NCBI GenBank assembly: GCA_039989895.1
Contig: JBDXGY010000004.1
Coordinates: 250,088 to 314,087 of the forward strand
Length of the DNA: 64,000 nt
Direction: 5' to 3'
Source of the DNA: Hyphomicrobiales bacterium
GTDB lineage: Bacteria > Pseudomonadota > Alphaproteobacteria > Rhizobiales > JACESI01
The position numbers and the translations under genes are program-made. Each line of letters opens with the position of its first letter. The stretch's first letter is position 1. Positions 28,315 through 36,260 of this stretch are shown here, piece after piece. The notes beneath the pieces were generated by a model that ran no database searches, was not told where the DNA came from, and saw only the letters and a list, made by a program, of their open reading frames with translations.

Positions 28315-28380
28315 CGAACGCCAATGAATTATGAAAGACGTCCGGCAGGAAGGAATACCGGACGCCAATCTTTAATGAAA
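28315..28380. repeat. Two near-direct repeats flanking a 7-bp-stem hairpin upstream of the hybrid kinase gene
   Basis: The 22-nt units at 28315-28336 and 28359-28380 share CG(A/G)ACGCCAAT and ATGAAA (17 of 22 identical by eye). Between and overlapping them, CGTCCGG (28339-28345) pairs with CCGGACG (28358-28364). The element lies in the 244-bp gap between the sugar-transferase gene end and the kinase start. It could be a regulator site or an mRNA structure. No strong T-run was seen. Confidence 0.4.
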
Positions 28381-28536
28381 ATGGTTAGGGAAGTGTCACC
28401 GAAGCCGCAAAAGCATCATTGGGAGGGTAGATGCATAAACTCGGTGGCACAAATTAGCCTTCTAATAAGAAAACTAGCCCCAACATTTTCTCAAAGCACT
28501 TCTACGCTACCATTAAGGCTGCAATGAACTTTCGGT

Positions 28537-30366
28537 TTATTGTCCTTTGCCGAGGATCACGACCGCAAAAGTTCTAAAACAGATAGAAATATCAGTCTTC
28601 ATCCATTCCATGAGCCTGCCTAATCTTGTAGCATACACATGATCGTGAAGCACCTTTTGTCTTACGTCTTCCACACATTCGTCATATCCCACCATAACTT
28701 GGGCTAGACCAGTGATACCAGGGCGAATGCCGTAAGTACGTTCTGAATAAAAGGGAATTTCTCTTTCAAGGCGGCCAAAAAAGATCGGTCTTTCAGGGCG
28801 TGGACCGACGATGGACATGTCGCCTTGTAATACATTTAGACACTGCGGAATCTCATCTAGTCTCGTTTTTCTCAAAAAATTCCCAACACGCGTGATTCGG
28901 TTATCATTTTTCTTGGCCCATATCGCGCCAGTCGACTTTTCAGCATCAATGGACATGGTGCGAAATTTAAACAGTCTGAACAATTTTGATTGGGTTTCGG
29001 TGCGTGCACCAACACGCAGCTGGCGATAAAATATAGGTCCAGCTGAGTCCATTTTGATAGCAAAAGCAATGAAAGGAAACAAAACCACAAAACCAATCAA
29101 ACAAATGCTTGCAATCAAGATATCAAAAAGACGCTTGCAGGCACGGGTTTCAGAACTGATGAACCCCATTTCCAACTCAGCCTCTTCACGAACCTCAGCT
29201 TTGTTATATCCCCCCATATGAAAGAGATATCGCGCCCCACCAATAAGACCAGCCATATGCCCTGCAGCCAAATATGCGATAGGATGCATAGGCTTAGGCA
29301 GGCATTCAAGATTGTCTTGCAGTTGTAGTAGCCCCATTGCCACTAAAAGAGCCATTCCCGTTAAAGGCAATCCATAAAAAGCCACACCTTGCATTGTCAA
29401 AACAAAGCTTGTCACAGCCATCAGCACTAATAAAAAGGGAACCAAAGCTCTTAAGACTTTGCCAGATGCAAAAACAGCTGCGACATGAGGTCTTTTCCAG
29501 TTAAAAAGAGCGGTCAAGCGCATCATCTGCTGCATTGCGCCTTGTGAAATACGCAACCGGCGCTGAAAATCTTGACTTGAATTTGTTGGCTCAAGTTCAC
29601 GCACCACAACCGCCGTATCATAAACAGTTCGGTAGCCTTGAGCTACGATCCGCATGGGTATGACAAAATCATCATTGATGGTGTCAGCTTCCAACGGTTC
29701 GTATAGGCGGCCGCGTATAGCATAAAAAGCACCATGCGCACCCATCATCGCTGCAATTGTGTTTTCATCACGCTTCAAAGCAATTTGAAAATCCCAATAG
29801 GCACGCTCCCCATTTGAGGCCGGCGCATCAAGCCGATAAGCACCGCTGACAACGCCTATTTTCTCATCGACGAAATGGCCTGCAAAGCGTTTCAAAATAT
29901 TTGGTTCAACAACAGACGAAACATCGCTAAAGACCACGATGTCAGCGTCAATATGGCGCATGACTCTATTCAAAACCGCCGTTTTACCAGTATTTTGGGT
30001 ATATTCCCTAATGTCGATATCAATCGTAGATACATCCGCTATAGCGGCCTTGGCATTGGCCAGTGTTAGATCTGTTGAACCATCGGAAGCTATAATGATG
30101 CTAAGCTTATCTGCTGGATAATCGAGCTGGCTCAAGTTTTTTATCTTACCAGCAATATATTTCTCTTCATTGTAAGCTGGCACAACTATCGCGATGCTTG
30201 GCAAATCTTTATCTGCAGGTATCATCGGTATAACCGGCACAGGTGTGCGCACCGCACGGACAAGGCGCGCGCCATATCTGGTCAACAAAGGAAAAACAAT
30301 GTGGTTATAAACCACAAAGACTAAAGCCGCCCAAAAGACTAAAGCCGGGATAGTGCTACTTATCAT
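28537..30366 (-). CDS. Fusion of GT2 glycosyltransferase and initiating sugar-phosphate transferase
   Basis: A 609-residue membrane protein with two enzymes in one chain. Residues ~1-390: an N-terminal helix, a GT2 catalytic domain (SIAIVVPAYNEEKYIAGKI, IIASDGSTD, DIVVFSDVSS, and RRLRISQGAMQQ as a QxxRW-like site) and several helices. Residues ~400-609: a monotopic phosphoglycosyltransferase of the WcaJ/ExoY type (RLFDILIASICLIGF helix, FKFRTMSIDAE, RLDEIPQCLNVLQGDMSIVGPRPERP, RPGITGLAQV). The second half should load the first sugar-phosphate onto undecaprenyl phosphate and the first half could add a later sugar. It lies 5 bp downstream of a GT4 gene on the same strand. Confidence 0.92.
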   Translation of the reverse strand: MISSTIPALVFWAALVFVVYNHIVFPLLTRYGARLVRAVRTPVPVIPMIPADKDLPSIAIVVPAYNEEKYIAGKIKNLSQLDYPADKLSIIIASDGSTDLTLANAKAAIADVSTIDIDIREYTQNTGKTAVLNRVMRHIDADIVVFSDVSSVVEPNILKRFAGHFVDEKIGVVSGAYRLDAPASNGERAYWDFQIALKRDENTIAAMMGAHGAFYAIRGRLYEPLEADTINDDFVIPMRIVAQGYRTVYDTAVVVRELEPTNSSQDFQRRLRISQGAMQQMMRLTALFNWKRPHVAAVFASGKVLRALVPFLLVLMAVTSFVLTMQGVAFYGLPLTGMALLVAMGLLQLQDNLECLPKPMHPIAYLAAGHMAGLIGGARYLFHMGGYNKAEVREEAELEMGFISSETRACKRLFDILIASICLIGFVVLFPFIAFAIKMDSAGPIFYRQLRVGARTETQSKLFRLFKFRTMSIDAEKSTGAIWAKKNDNRITRVGNFLRKTRLDEIPQCLNVLQGDMSIVGPRPERPIFFGRLEREIPFYSERTYGIRPGITGLAQVMVGYDECVEDVRQKVLHDHVYATRLGRLMEWMKTDISICFRTFAVVILGKGQ

Positions 30367-30371
30367 TAGTA

Positions 30372-31445
30372 TTAGGCCTTCACCAATTTCGCATAAGACG
30401 AGAGCGTCTTAGTCCAACTGAAGTTTTCAGCCACAAATGCACGCGGCGACGGCAGTTCTTGATCACGCAACATATCCAGCAACACCACAGCCAGTTCTTC
30501 CGGATCTTCAGGAGTAACAACCCGTCCAATATCAGGACAAACAGCATCGCGAACAGACCCAACATCCGTTGCAACCACAGGCACACCGCATGATTGAGCT
30601 TCCAAAATGGTCAAAGGCAAGCCTTCCGCACGGGATGGCAAACATAAAACGTCAAAGGCAGAGTAAATTTCTGATGTTTCAGCAACATTTCCAACAAATA
30701 TCACTTGATGTTCAATGCCAAGCGCTTTGGCCTTCTCTTTAAGTTTATTCAACTGGGTGCCTGCGCCGACAATCACACAAACAACACCCTCCGGCAGGCC
30801 TATCATGGCATCTAAAAGAACATCATGGCCTTTCACCAATTCCAAACGGCCAACCGCACCAATAACCGGCGCATTCACCGGAATATTCCAGCGCTGGCGC
30901 ACTTCGGCTTTATCTTCTGGCGTAAATTTTTTTGTATCAACACCATTGTTAATCACGCGAACATCTTTAGAGCCGGTGATGGCAGATATCGTATCAGCCG
31001 CAGTCATAGACACACCAACAATGCGTGGACGCACCAGAGAACACACAGCCTGCGTCAACATCCGTCTACGTGGATGAGCATAATGCCATACATCATGCTC
31101 GACATGAGCTATAACAGGAACTTGGGCCAATCGTGCCGCCAGGCCACCATATATAAGAGGACCAACATGATGGGTGACGACCGCATGTGGCTTAAGTTGT
31201 TTGAAAGTACTGCGCAAACTTAGCAATAAGGATGGATTAATGCCTGCGCCTTTGGAAAATCCGCGAATTTGTTTCGCATAGGGTTCCATTTCCGGCCATG
31301 TGTGCAAAATCTGTTTGCGTGTGCCTTCCAGACTGAATATCCGATTATCGCCTGGCAACTGACTGGCCAGATCACGTACCATCAATTCGATCCCGCCTGG
31401 CGTCATGCGCTGCACAACATGGATCGTGCCTTTTCTAATACTCAT
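30372..31445 (-). CDS. Glycosyltransferase, GT4 family
   Basis: A GT-B glycosyltransferase of about 357 residues: GTIHVVQRMTPGGIELMVRDLASQL, PVIGAVGRLELVKGHDVLLDAM, and the donor region LCLPSRAEGLPLTILEAQSCGVPVVAT. I chose ATG at 31445; the frame extends to a TTG at 31454, and GGAG stands about 10 nt upstream of the ATG. It is the first gene of the minus-strand unit with the GT2-PGT fusion, with a sigma-54 promoter candidate about 110 bp upstream. Confidence 0.87.
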   Translation of the reverse strand: MSIRKGTIHVVQRMTPGGIELMVRDLASQLPGDNRIFSLEGTRKQILHTWPEMEPYAKQIRGFSKGAGINPSLLLSLRSTFKQLKPHAVVTHHVGPLIYGGLAARLAQVPVIAHVEHDVWHYAHPRRRMLTQAVCSLVRPRIVGVSMTAADTISAITGSKDVRVINNGVDTKKFTPEDKAEVRQRWNIPVNAPVIGAVGRLELVKGHDVLLDAMIGLPEGVVCVIVGAGTQLNKLKEKAKALGIEHQVIFVGNVAETSEIYSAFDVLCLPSRAEGLPLTILEAQSCGVPVVATDVGSVRDAVCPDIGRVVTPEDPEELAVVLLDMLRDQELPSPRAFVAENFSWTKTLSSYAKLVKA

Positions 31446-31556
31446 ATCCTTCAAACTCCAAATAGCTCATTTCAGATACCTCTTCATCTGAATTGAAGCG
31501 GCTCCTTTGGTGCAGGTATTTTCCGATACATGGAGTAATGCCCGCGCTAACATATG

Positions 31557-31572
31557 AGCAATGCTCGTGCCA
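31557..31572 (-). promoter_or_regulatory. Sigma-54 (-24/-12) promoter candidate for the GT4/GT2-PGT unit
   Basis: Read on the minus strand the site is TGGCACGAGCATTGCT, a perfect match to the RpoN consensus TGGCACG-N4-TTGCW. The start of transcription is expected near 31545, leaving a leader of about 100 nt before the ATG at 31445. Confidence 0.75.
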
Positions 31573-31712
31573 ACTTTGGAACTTGGAACAATTTTATTTC
31601 AAAAATAAATAACCTAAAACCGCACTATTCGGCCGTTCAAATGAAAATGTTTCACGCCAATCTGTTTTTATAATTGCTAAATGCAAATGCTAATTAGAAT
31701 TCACAGATAAGA

Positions 31713-31775
31713 TTTTTTGCAATTTGCAAAGCACGATTTGCAAAAGACTCTTTTCTATTCGCAAATTGCAAAAAA
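31713..31775. repeat. TTTGCAAA repeat cluster between divergent sigma-54 promoters (candidate enhancer)
   Basis: TTTTTTGCAATTTGC (31713-31727) and GCAAATTGCAAAAAA (31761-31775) form a perfect 15-bp inverted repeat with a 33-nt spacer. Two TTTGCAAA palindromes lie at 31723-31730 and 31737-31744, and TTCGCAAAT/TTCGCATTT words sit at 31759-31785. The cluster is about 140 bp from the minus promoter at 31557 and about 80 bp from the plus promoter at 31852, a usual distance for sigma-54 enhancer sites. The rest of the gap 31455-31923 is AT-rich and shows no gene. Confidence 0.6.
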
Positions 31776-31851
31776 ATTCGCATTTTCATCATTTTACCGC
31801 CATCAATCATTCGAAAATGCGCATTTCCAGCCCAAATACCTCCGTAAAATT

Positions 31852-31867
31852 AGGCACGGCCCTTGCT
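31852..31867 (+). promoter_or_regulatory. Sigma-54 (-24/-12) promoter candidate for the STAS/CpsD-like unit
   Basis: AGGCACGGCCCTTGCT matches the RpoN consensus TGGCACG-N4-TTGCW except for the first T. The GG and GC doublets are correctly spaced. The transcription start is expected near 31879, about 45 nt before the ATG at 31924. Confidence 0.65.
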
Positions 31868-31923
31868 GATAAAGAACTTGATGGGAAAAACCATCTGATC
31901 GAAAAATGTTTGGGGAAATGGAA

Positions 31924-32214
31924 ATGTCCAGAGTTTTAAAAATTGAAGATGATATGGATGCGGCAACAATGGCCGACATGCGTGAGATATTTGATAAACT
32001 AGCCGATACGCAAGAAAACGTAGAATTAGATATGAAAGGCGTCGAGTTTATTGATAGCTCCGGGGTAGGCGGCCTTGTCTTTCTTTATAAACGTCTACTT
32101 TCTTCAGGCTTCAAATTGACAATTCATAATATCAGCGGACAGCCTTTACGGCTTCTAACGCATCTGCGGATGCAAGGATTGATTGCATCAAATCAAGAAG
32201 GTGTTGCGGCCTAA
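31924..32214 (+). CDS. STAS-domain anti-anti-sigma factor
   Basis: About 96 residues, a single STAS domain. The phosphorylatable serine region reads VEFIDSSGVGGLVFLYKRL, matching SpoIIAA/RsbV proteins. The start at 31924 has GGGGA about 8 nt upstream; in-frame ATGs at 31906 and 31918 are alternatives. It is a likely partner of the HATPase-REC-SpoIIE fusion at 16776-18302, which carries both a kinase-like and a phosphatase domain. Its target beyond that pair (sigma factor or EPS enzyme) is unknown. It is the first gene of a three-gene unit with a small secreted protein and a CpsD-like ATPase. Confidence 0.88.
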   Translation: MSRVLKIEDDMDAATMADMREIFDKLADTQENVELDMKGVEFIDSSGVGGLVFLYKRLLSSGFKLTIHNISGQPLRLLTHLRMQGLIASNQEGVAA

Positions 32215-32247
32215 GCCTCCTTCCGGTGCGCCTACGCTCTATTTGAT

Positions 32248-32610
32248 ATGAAACCACGCCACACCATCACCTCACCTGCTTTACTAGCGCTGGCTGTCTT
32301 TATGACAAGCTTGGTGATGATGCTTGATGTCTTATCACAGGGACAAGCGTTGGCTACGGATAATTTAGCAACCATTTCTCCAGTCAGAACAGACGATAAA
32401 ACGTTAAAAAACAAAGAAATAAGCTTTGTTAATGCCCTCAATAAGCCAATTGCGACAACAATTCAAAATCAGCAGAAATTAGCCACATTAATGCCCGTCG
32501 TTCGACCAGACGGCACGGTTTATATGACAGACAGATCACAATTCGCATGGGGCAAAGTACAAGGCCCCATATCAGGCACATCACCGATTGTCGCCTTGAG
32601 AGAGAGTTGA
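32248..32610 (+). CDS. Small exported protein of unknown function in the EPS cluster
   Basis: 120 residues with an N-terminal hydrophobic segment (SPALLALAVFMTSLVMMLDVL), a signal peptide or single anchor. The remainder is polar and ends in a conserved-looking block LMPVVRPDGTVYMTDRSQFAWGKVQG. I do not recognise the family. It lies between the STAS and CpsD-like genes on the same strand with gaps of ~33 bp, so a role in EPS assembly or its control is an inference from context. Confidence 0.6.
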   Translation: MKPRHTITSPALLALAVFMTSLVMMLDVLSQGQALATDNLATISPVRTDDKTLKNKEISFVNALNKPIATTIQNQQKLATLMPVVRPDGTVYMTDRSQFAWGKVQGPISGTSPIVALRES

Positions 32611-32643
32611 AAAAATGTATCGAGTAAAAAAGAGGTTGGGAAA

Positions 32644-33339
32644 ATGAATGCCAATTTATTGAAGGAAGTAGAAGACATTCATACGCGCACTTTTGGCCAA
32701 GGTGCGCGAACCATTGGTGTGACCAGTCCACAAACCCAAAGCGGTGTCAGCACACTTGCCAAATCATTGGCCAAACGTTGCGCTTCCTCAGGCCAAAAAG
32801 CCCTGCTGATGGATATCTCGCGCGAAGCGGATGATCCCTTTATGCCAAATGAGGCCGATCTTATCGGTAAAACAAGCAACGGACAGGAAATCTGGCGGAC
32901 ATCCGAAGGCTACGACATCCTTGCTCTCAACCCTGCCAAAGGCGATCAACACGGCTTTCGCGATGCGCGTGAATTGCAAGAAATGCTGAAAAGCGAGCTT
33001 GAAGGTTATCAGCAGATTGTTGTTGATTTACCCCAAGTAGAAAATACAGATAAAGCACCAGTTTCTGGAAACGTTGCCGGTGGTGTTGATGCGGCTGCTT
33101 GTGATGCTGTGGTCTTGGTTTGTCGCACCTATGCTGTAACCCGTGCAGCCATTGAAACAGCGGTAAAAAACCTGACTAAAAACGACGCCAAAATTGCCGG
33201 TCTCGTCATGAACGATCAAAATGCGCCTACTTTGCAACAAGAAATGCTCAAAGAATTCAGCCGCAAAAAATGGTTTTTACCCAAGAGCATAAGGCGCTAT
33301 CTTGAGAAGAAGTCCTCACCTCATCGATCGCACCATTGA
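32644..33339 (+). CDS. CpsD/BY-kinase-like ATPase with degenerate Walker A
   Basis: A 231-residue cytoplasmic protein of the bacterial tyrosine-kinase/ParA-like P-loop group. Alignment by eye places TIGVTSPQTQSGVSTLAKSLA on the usual TSPGPGEGKSTVAANLA, so the Walker A Lys is Val here. The Walker A'-like strand is KALLMDIS and the Walker B-like strand is QIVVDLPQ. There is no Tyr-rich C-terminal tail and no fused Wzz domain. It may regulate chain length or export through protein contacts without ATP hydrolysis. It is the last gene of the STAS unit. Confidence 0.75.
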   Translation: MNANLLKEVEDIHTRTFGQGARTIGVTSPQTQSGVSTLAKSLAKRCASSGQKALLMDISREADDPFMPNEADLIGKTSNGQEIWRTSEGYDILALNPAKGDQHGFRDARELQEMLKSELEGYQQIVVDLPQVENTDKAPVSGNVAGGVDAAACDAVVLVCRTYAVTRAAIETAVKNLTKNDAKIAGLVMNDQNAPTLQQEMLKEFSRKKWFLPKSIRRYLEKKSSPHRSHH

Positions 33340-33344
33340 TAAAA

Positions 33345-33364
33345 TTTCACTTCACAGAGTGAAA
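33345..33364 (-). terminator. Hairpin terminator for the RecD-like helicase gene
   Basis: TTTCACT (33345-33351) and AGTGAAA (33358-33364) form a 7-bp perfect stem with a 6-nt loop. On the minus strand a TTTTATC run follows. It lies between convergent genes. Confidence 0.5.
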
Positions 33365-33391
33365 CTCATAAAATATTGAAATTAATCAGCT

Positions 33392-34504
33392 TTATCGCAC
33401 AAGAGTGAGCGTTTCCGCAGCCCTTGTGATGCCTGTATAAAGCCAGCGATCGCGATGTTCGCGGAATGCTCCGCTCTCATCAAACAACACCAGATGATCC
33501 CATTGAGAGCCTTGGCTTTTATGCACTGTCAAAGCGTAGCCATAGTCAAATTCATCGGAACGGCGACGTTTGGGATAGGGCAGTTTTTCATAAGTGCCTT
33601 GAAAAAACTCGGGCGCCACTGAAACCGCCACCTTTTTAGCAAGCACCTCGTCATCCGGCTCGACATCAAGTCGCAACATACCTTTGCGCGGTGAACGGGA
33701 TGCAGCAACACTCCACGTGCCACCATTCAAGAGGCCTTTTTTCTTGTCATTACGCAAGCAAACCAGTTTTTCACCCGCCGCCGGCCGCCAGTCACGATAA
33801 CCCAAGAGTTCTCTGATGCGATTATTATAAAGTCGCCTTGTGCGGTTCATGCCAACAAGAACCTGATCTGCCTCTAAGATAACCTCGGAAGTAATATCCC
33901 CTCGCCTGATCATCCGGCTATCGCCATAGGTGCCATAATCCAGATCACGCCCCTCGCGCACATCCATAGACATGCGAATAATCGGATTATCAGCCGCCTG
34001 ACGGTGCACCTCTGTCAGCATGATGTCTGGCTCATGTTCGGTAAAAAACCCACCACCTTTAACTGGTGGCAATTGCGCCGGATCACCGAGTACCAATACC
34101 GGCACCCCAAAAGACAACAGATCGCGCCCCAGCTCCTCATCAACCATAGAGCATTCATCAATGATGATAAGATCGGCCTCTGACGCCGGCGCATCTCGAC
34201 GAATAGCAAAAAGCGGCTGTTCAGCCCCCTCGTCCTCTTCATCCTCGCTGGTGCCCGCAGGCCGATAAATCAGCGAATGCAGCGTCGATGCCCCCGCGCA
34301 ACCCTTTTGGCGCAGCACATGGGCCGCTTTTCCGGTAAAAGCACCAAAAACAACTTCGCCATCCACGCCTTCAGCCAAATGACGCGCAAGCGTGGTTTTT
34401 CCTGTTCCCGCAAAGCCAAAAAGCCGGAAAACCTGGGAATCACGATTGGATAACCAGCGCGCAACATCGCGCAAAGCATCATCTTGTTGAGAAGACCATT
34501 TCAT
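33392..34504 (-). CDS. RecD-like ATP-dependent DNA helicase (AAA_30 type)
   Basis: A 370-residue superfamily 1B helicase-like protein: Walker A FGFAGTGKTTLARHL, Walker B IIDECSMVDEE, motif III VLVLGDPAQLPPV, and the C-terminal UvrD_C_2 block GYALTVHKSQGSQWDHLVLFDES with TGITRAAETLTLV. Such short stand-alone RecD-like helicases are common in alphaproteobacteria and in some phages; the role is probably in DNA repair or recombination. It is not in an obvious operon and is convergent with the CpsD-like gene. Confidence 0.9.
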   Translation of the reverse strand: MKWSSQQDDALRDVARWLSNRDSQVFRLFGFAGTGKTTLARHLAEGVDGEVVFGAFTGKAAHVLRQKGCAGASTLHSLIYRPAGTSEDEEDEGAEQPLFAIRRDAPASEADLIIIDECSMVDEELGRDLLSFGVPVLVLGDPAQLPPVKGGGFFTEHEPDIMLTEVHRQAADNPIIRMSMDVREGRDLDYGTYGDSRMIRRGDITSEVILEADQVLVGMNRTRRLYNNRIRELLGYRDWRPAAGEKLVCLRNDKKKGLLNGGTWSVAASRSPRKGMLRLDVEPDDEVLAKKVAVSVAPEFFQGTYEKLPYPKRRRSDEFDYGYALTVHKSQGSQWDHLVLFDESGAFREHRDRWLYTGITRAAETLTLVR

Positions 34505-34768
34505 TAGTCCCTTGTGCCTATTTCAAGTGATTCCAGCAACACAGAATAACAAGTACTTATGTAAGTTATTAATGTTTTTTAATTACCCACTCGCCAATTA
34601 GCTGAAATTACCTTATAATTGATCATAAGACCTGTTTTGAATGACTGACAACAAGACTGACGACTAAGACTAAACTTCGCATCGCCTGACTTGAATACTC
34701 ACTCCCAAGACACGGTTTAAATGTCTCTCATTTGCTAGAGGGACGCGCCATGATTGAAGGAGATTATA

Positions 34769-34975
34769 ATGGCTAGCGGCACAGTAAAGTGGTTTAACGC
34801 CACAAAAGGCTATGGTTTCATACAACCAGATGACGGCGGATCTGATATATTTGTACATATTTCAGCAGTTGAACGAGCAGGTATGTCCACGCTCAATGAA
34901 GGCCAAAAAGTAGAATATGAACTGGAAGAGCGTAACGGCAAAACAAACGCAAGCGACCTTAAATCGGTAGACTAA
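34769..34975 (+). CDS. csp: Cold-shock protein (CspA family)
   Basis: 68 residues, a single nucleic-acid-binding OB fold. RNP1 is KGYGFI and RNP2 is DIFVHIS; it begins [17 protein letters not shown]. The start at 34769 has AAGGAG 7 nt upstream; a 5-codon extension to 34754 is not supported. It acts as an RNA chaperone in the cytoplasm. The 264-bp upstream gap (34505-34768) could hold a long structured 5' leader as in other csp genes. A strong terminator follows. Confidence 0.94.
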   Translation: MASGTVKWFNATKGYGFIQPDDGGSDIFVHISAVERAGMSTLNEGQKVEYELEERNGKTNASDLKSVD

Positions 34976-34998
34976 ACTTCCCAAAATATTTTTAAATG

Positions 34999-35024
34999 AG
35001 GCATCTTCAAGGTGCCTTTTTTTT
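34999..35024 (+). terminator. Rho-independent terminator of the cold-shock gene
   Basis: AGGCATC (34999-35005) pairs with GGTGCCT (35011-35017; one T-G pair), with a 5-nt loop, followed directly by a run of Ts to 35024. Confidence 0.85.
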
Positions 35025-35153
35025 GCCTTATTTAGCCCATCACGTCTTCTTGGTTGCGCCATAAACACTCTTTGCCAGACCAAATATTGACGCTGGCCCA
35101 TAATTACTATGCCTCATATTTTATGATCCGAATTTTCAAAGGGATTTAGAACA

Positions 35154-35624
35154 ATGAAACATTATTTAGTAAAAATGCTAACCTTAGCTGTTCTCTCGGC
35201 AAGTATAGTAACACCCGTTTTTGCCGATGCCATTGATGACACAATCAAAGCCCGCCAATCCTATTATCAATTGATCAAATTCAACTTCGGCCAGCTTGTT
35301 GCCATAGTCAAAGGAGAGGTTGAGTATAATGCTGAGGCCGCGCAAAATGCAGCCGATAATCTCAAAGCAATTTCAACCCTTCACATTGGTCCGCTTTACC
35401 CAAAAGGCTCTGACAATGTTGCAAAAAAGGGAAAAACCCGCGCGCAACCAAATATTTGGAGTGATTTTGCCGGTGTAAGTGAAATAGGCGGGAAATGGCG
35501 CACAGCGATAGGCGACCTACAAACTGTTGCAAGCAATGGCAAAGACGCTCTCGCACCGGCCGTTGGCGCCCTTGGTGCACAATGTAAAGCCTGTCATGAG
35601 AAATACCGCGCCAAAGACTTCTAA
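35154..35624 (+). CDS. Periplasmic cytochrome c' (c-556 type)
   Basis: 156 residues with signal peptide (VKMLTLAVLSASIVTPVFA) and a four-helix-bundle cytochrome c' domain. The heme-attachment motif CKACH sits 12 residues from the C-terminus, as is usual for this family. It carries electrons or binds gases such as NO in the periplasm. The cytochrome b561 gene follows after 5 bp, so the two probably form a membrane-to-periplasm electron path. Confidence 0.92.
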   Translation: MKHYLVKMLTLAVLSASIVTPVFADAIDDTIKARQSYYQLIKFNFGQLVAIVKGEVEYNAEAAQNAADNLKAISTLHIGPLYPKGSDNVAKKGKTRAQPNIWSDFAGVSEIGGKWRTAIGDLQTVASNGKDALAPAVGALGAQCKACHEKYRAKDF

Positions 35625-35629
35625 GACCT

Positions 35630-36259
35630 ATGGCGCCCAACAAGCAACGACAACAAACACCCGCGCCAACCAGCCTTGATGGCAAGCTTAAGCTTGCTAA
35701 AATTTGGGATCTTCCAAGTCGCCTGTTTCACTGGCTATTGGCCGTATCAGTCATGATCGGTTGGTATTTGGGTGAATATCGCACGTTCAGTAATATTGAT
35801 TGGCATATGTATCTTGGACAAGCGACCGGCTGGCTCTTGGCTTTTCGGCTCTATTGGGGGTTTTATGGTCCGCCATCGGCACAATTCAAGAATATAGTCC
35901 CACATCGCACAGAATTAGTTGCTTATATCAAGCGCATAAAACGCCGCACCCCAAGCGGCATCCAAGGCCATAACCCGATTGGTGGGTTGTCGGTTGTTGC
36001 CCTTCTTATTGTCTTGTCCATTCAAGTCACAACCGGATTTTTTGCTGAAGATGACGGCCTGTTCGCCTCAGGCCCCATGTCAAAATACATCGATAGCAGT
36101 TGGGTTCTCTTTGCCAATAAAATTCATTACCAATCATCTCGCATTATATTGATACTGATTGTTTTGCATTTTGCCGCCATTACCTTTTATCATCTATGGA
36201 AACGGGAAAATCTATTCTGGCCAATGATAACCGGATGGAAATGGGTGCGGAGAAAATGA
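35630..36259 (+). CDS. Cytochrome b561-family membrane protein
   Basis: 209 residues with four predicted helices. Candidate heme-ligand His residues are in PSRLFHWLL, IDWHMYLG, NKIHYQSS and LHFAAITFYHLW, matching the prokaryotic b561 (Ni/Fe-hydrogenase cytochrome b-like) pattern. It likely moves electrons between quinol and the periplasmic cytochrome c' encoded directly upstream. Its stop lies 1 bp before the TTG start of the radical SAM gene, so all three genes look like one operon. Confidence 0.9.
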   Translation: MAPNKQRQQTPAPTSLDGKLKLAKIWDLPSRLFHWLLAVSVMIGWYLGEYRTFSNIDWHMYLGQATGWLLAFRLYWGFYGPPSAQFKNIVPHRTELVAYIKRIKRRTPSGIQGHNPIGGLSVVALLIVLSIQVTTGFFAEDDGLFASGPMSKYIDSSWVLFANKIHYQSSRIILILIVLHFAAITFYHLWKRENLFWPMITGWKWVRRK

Positions 36260-36260
36260 G

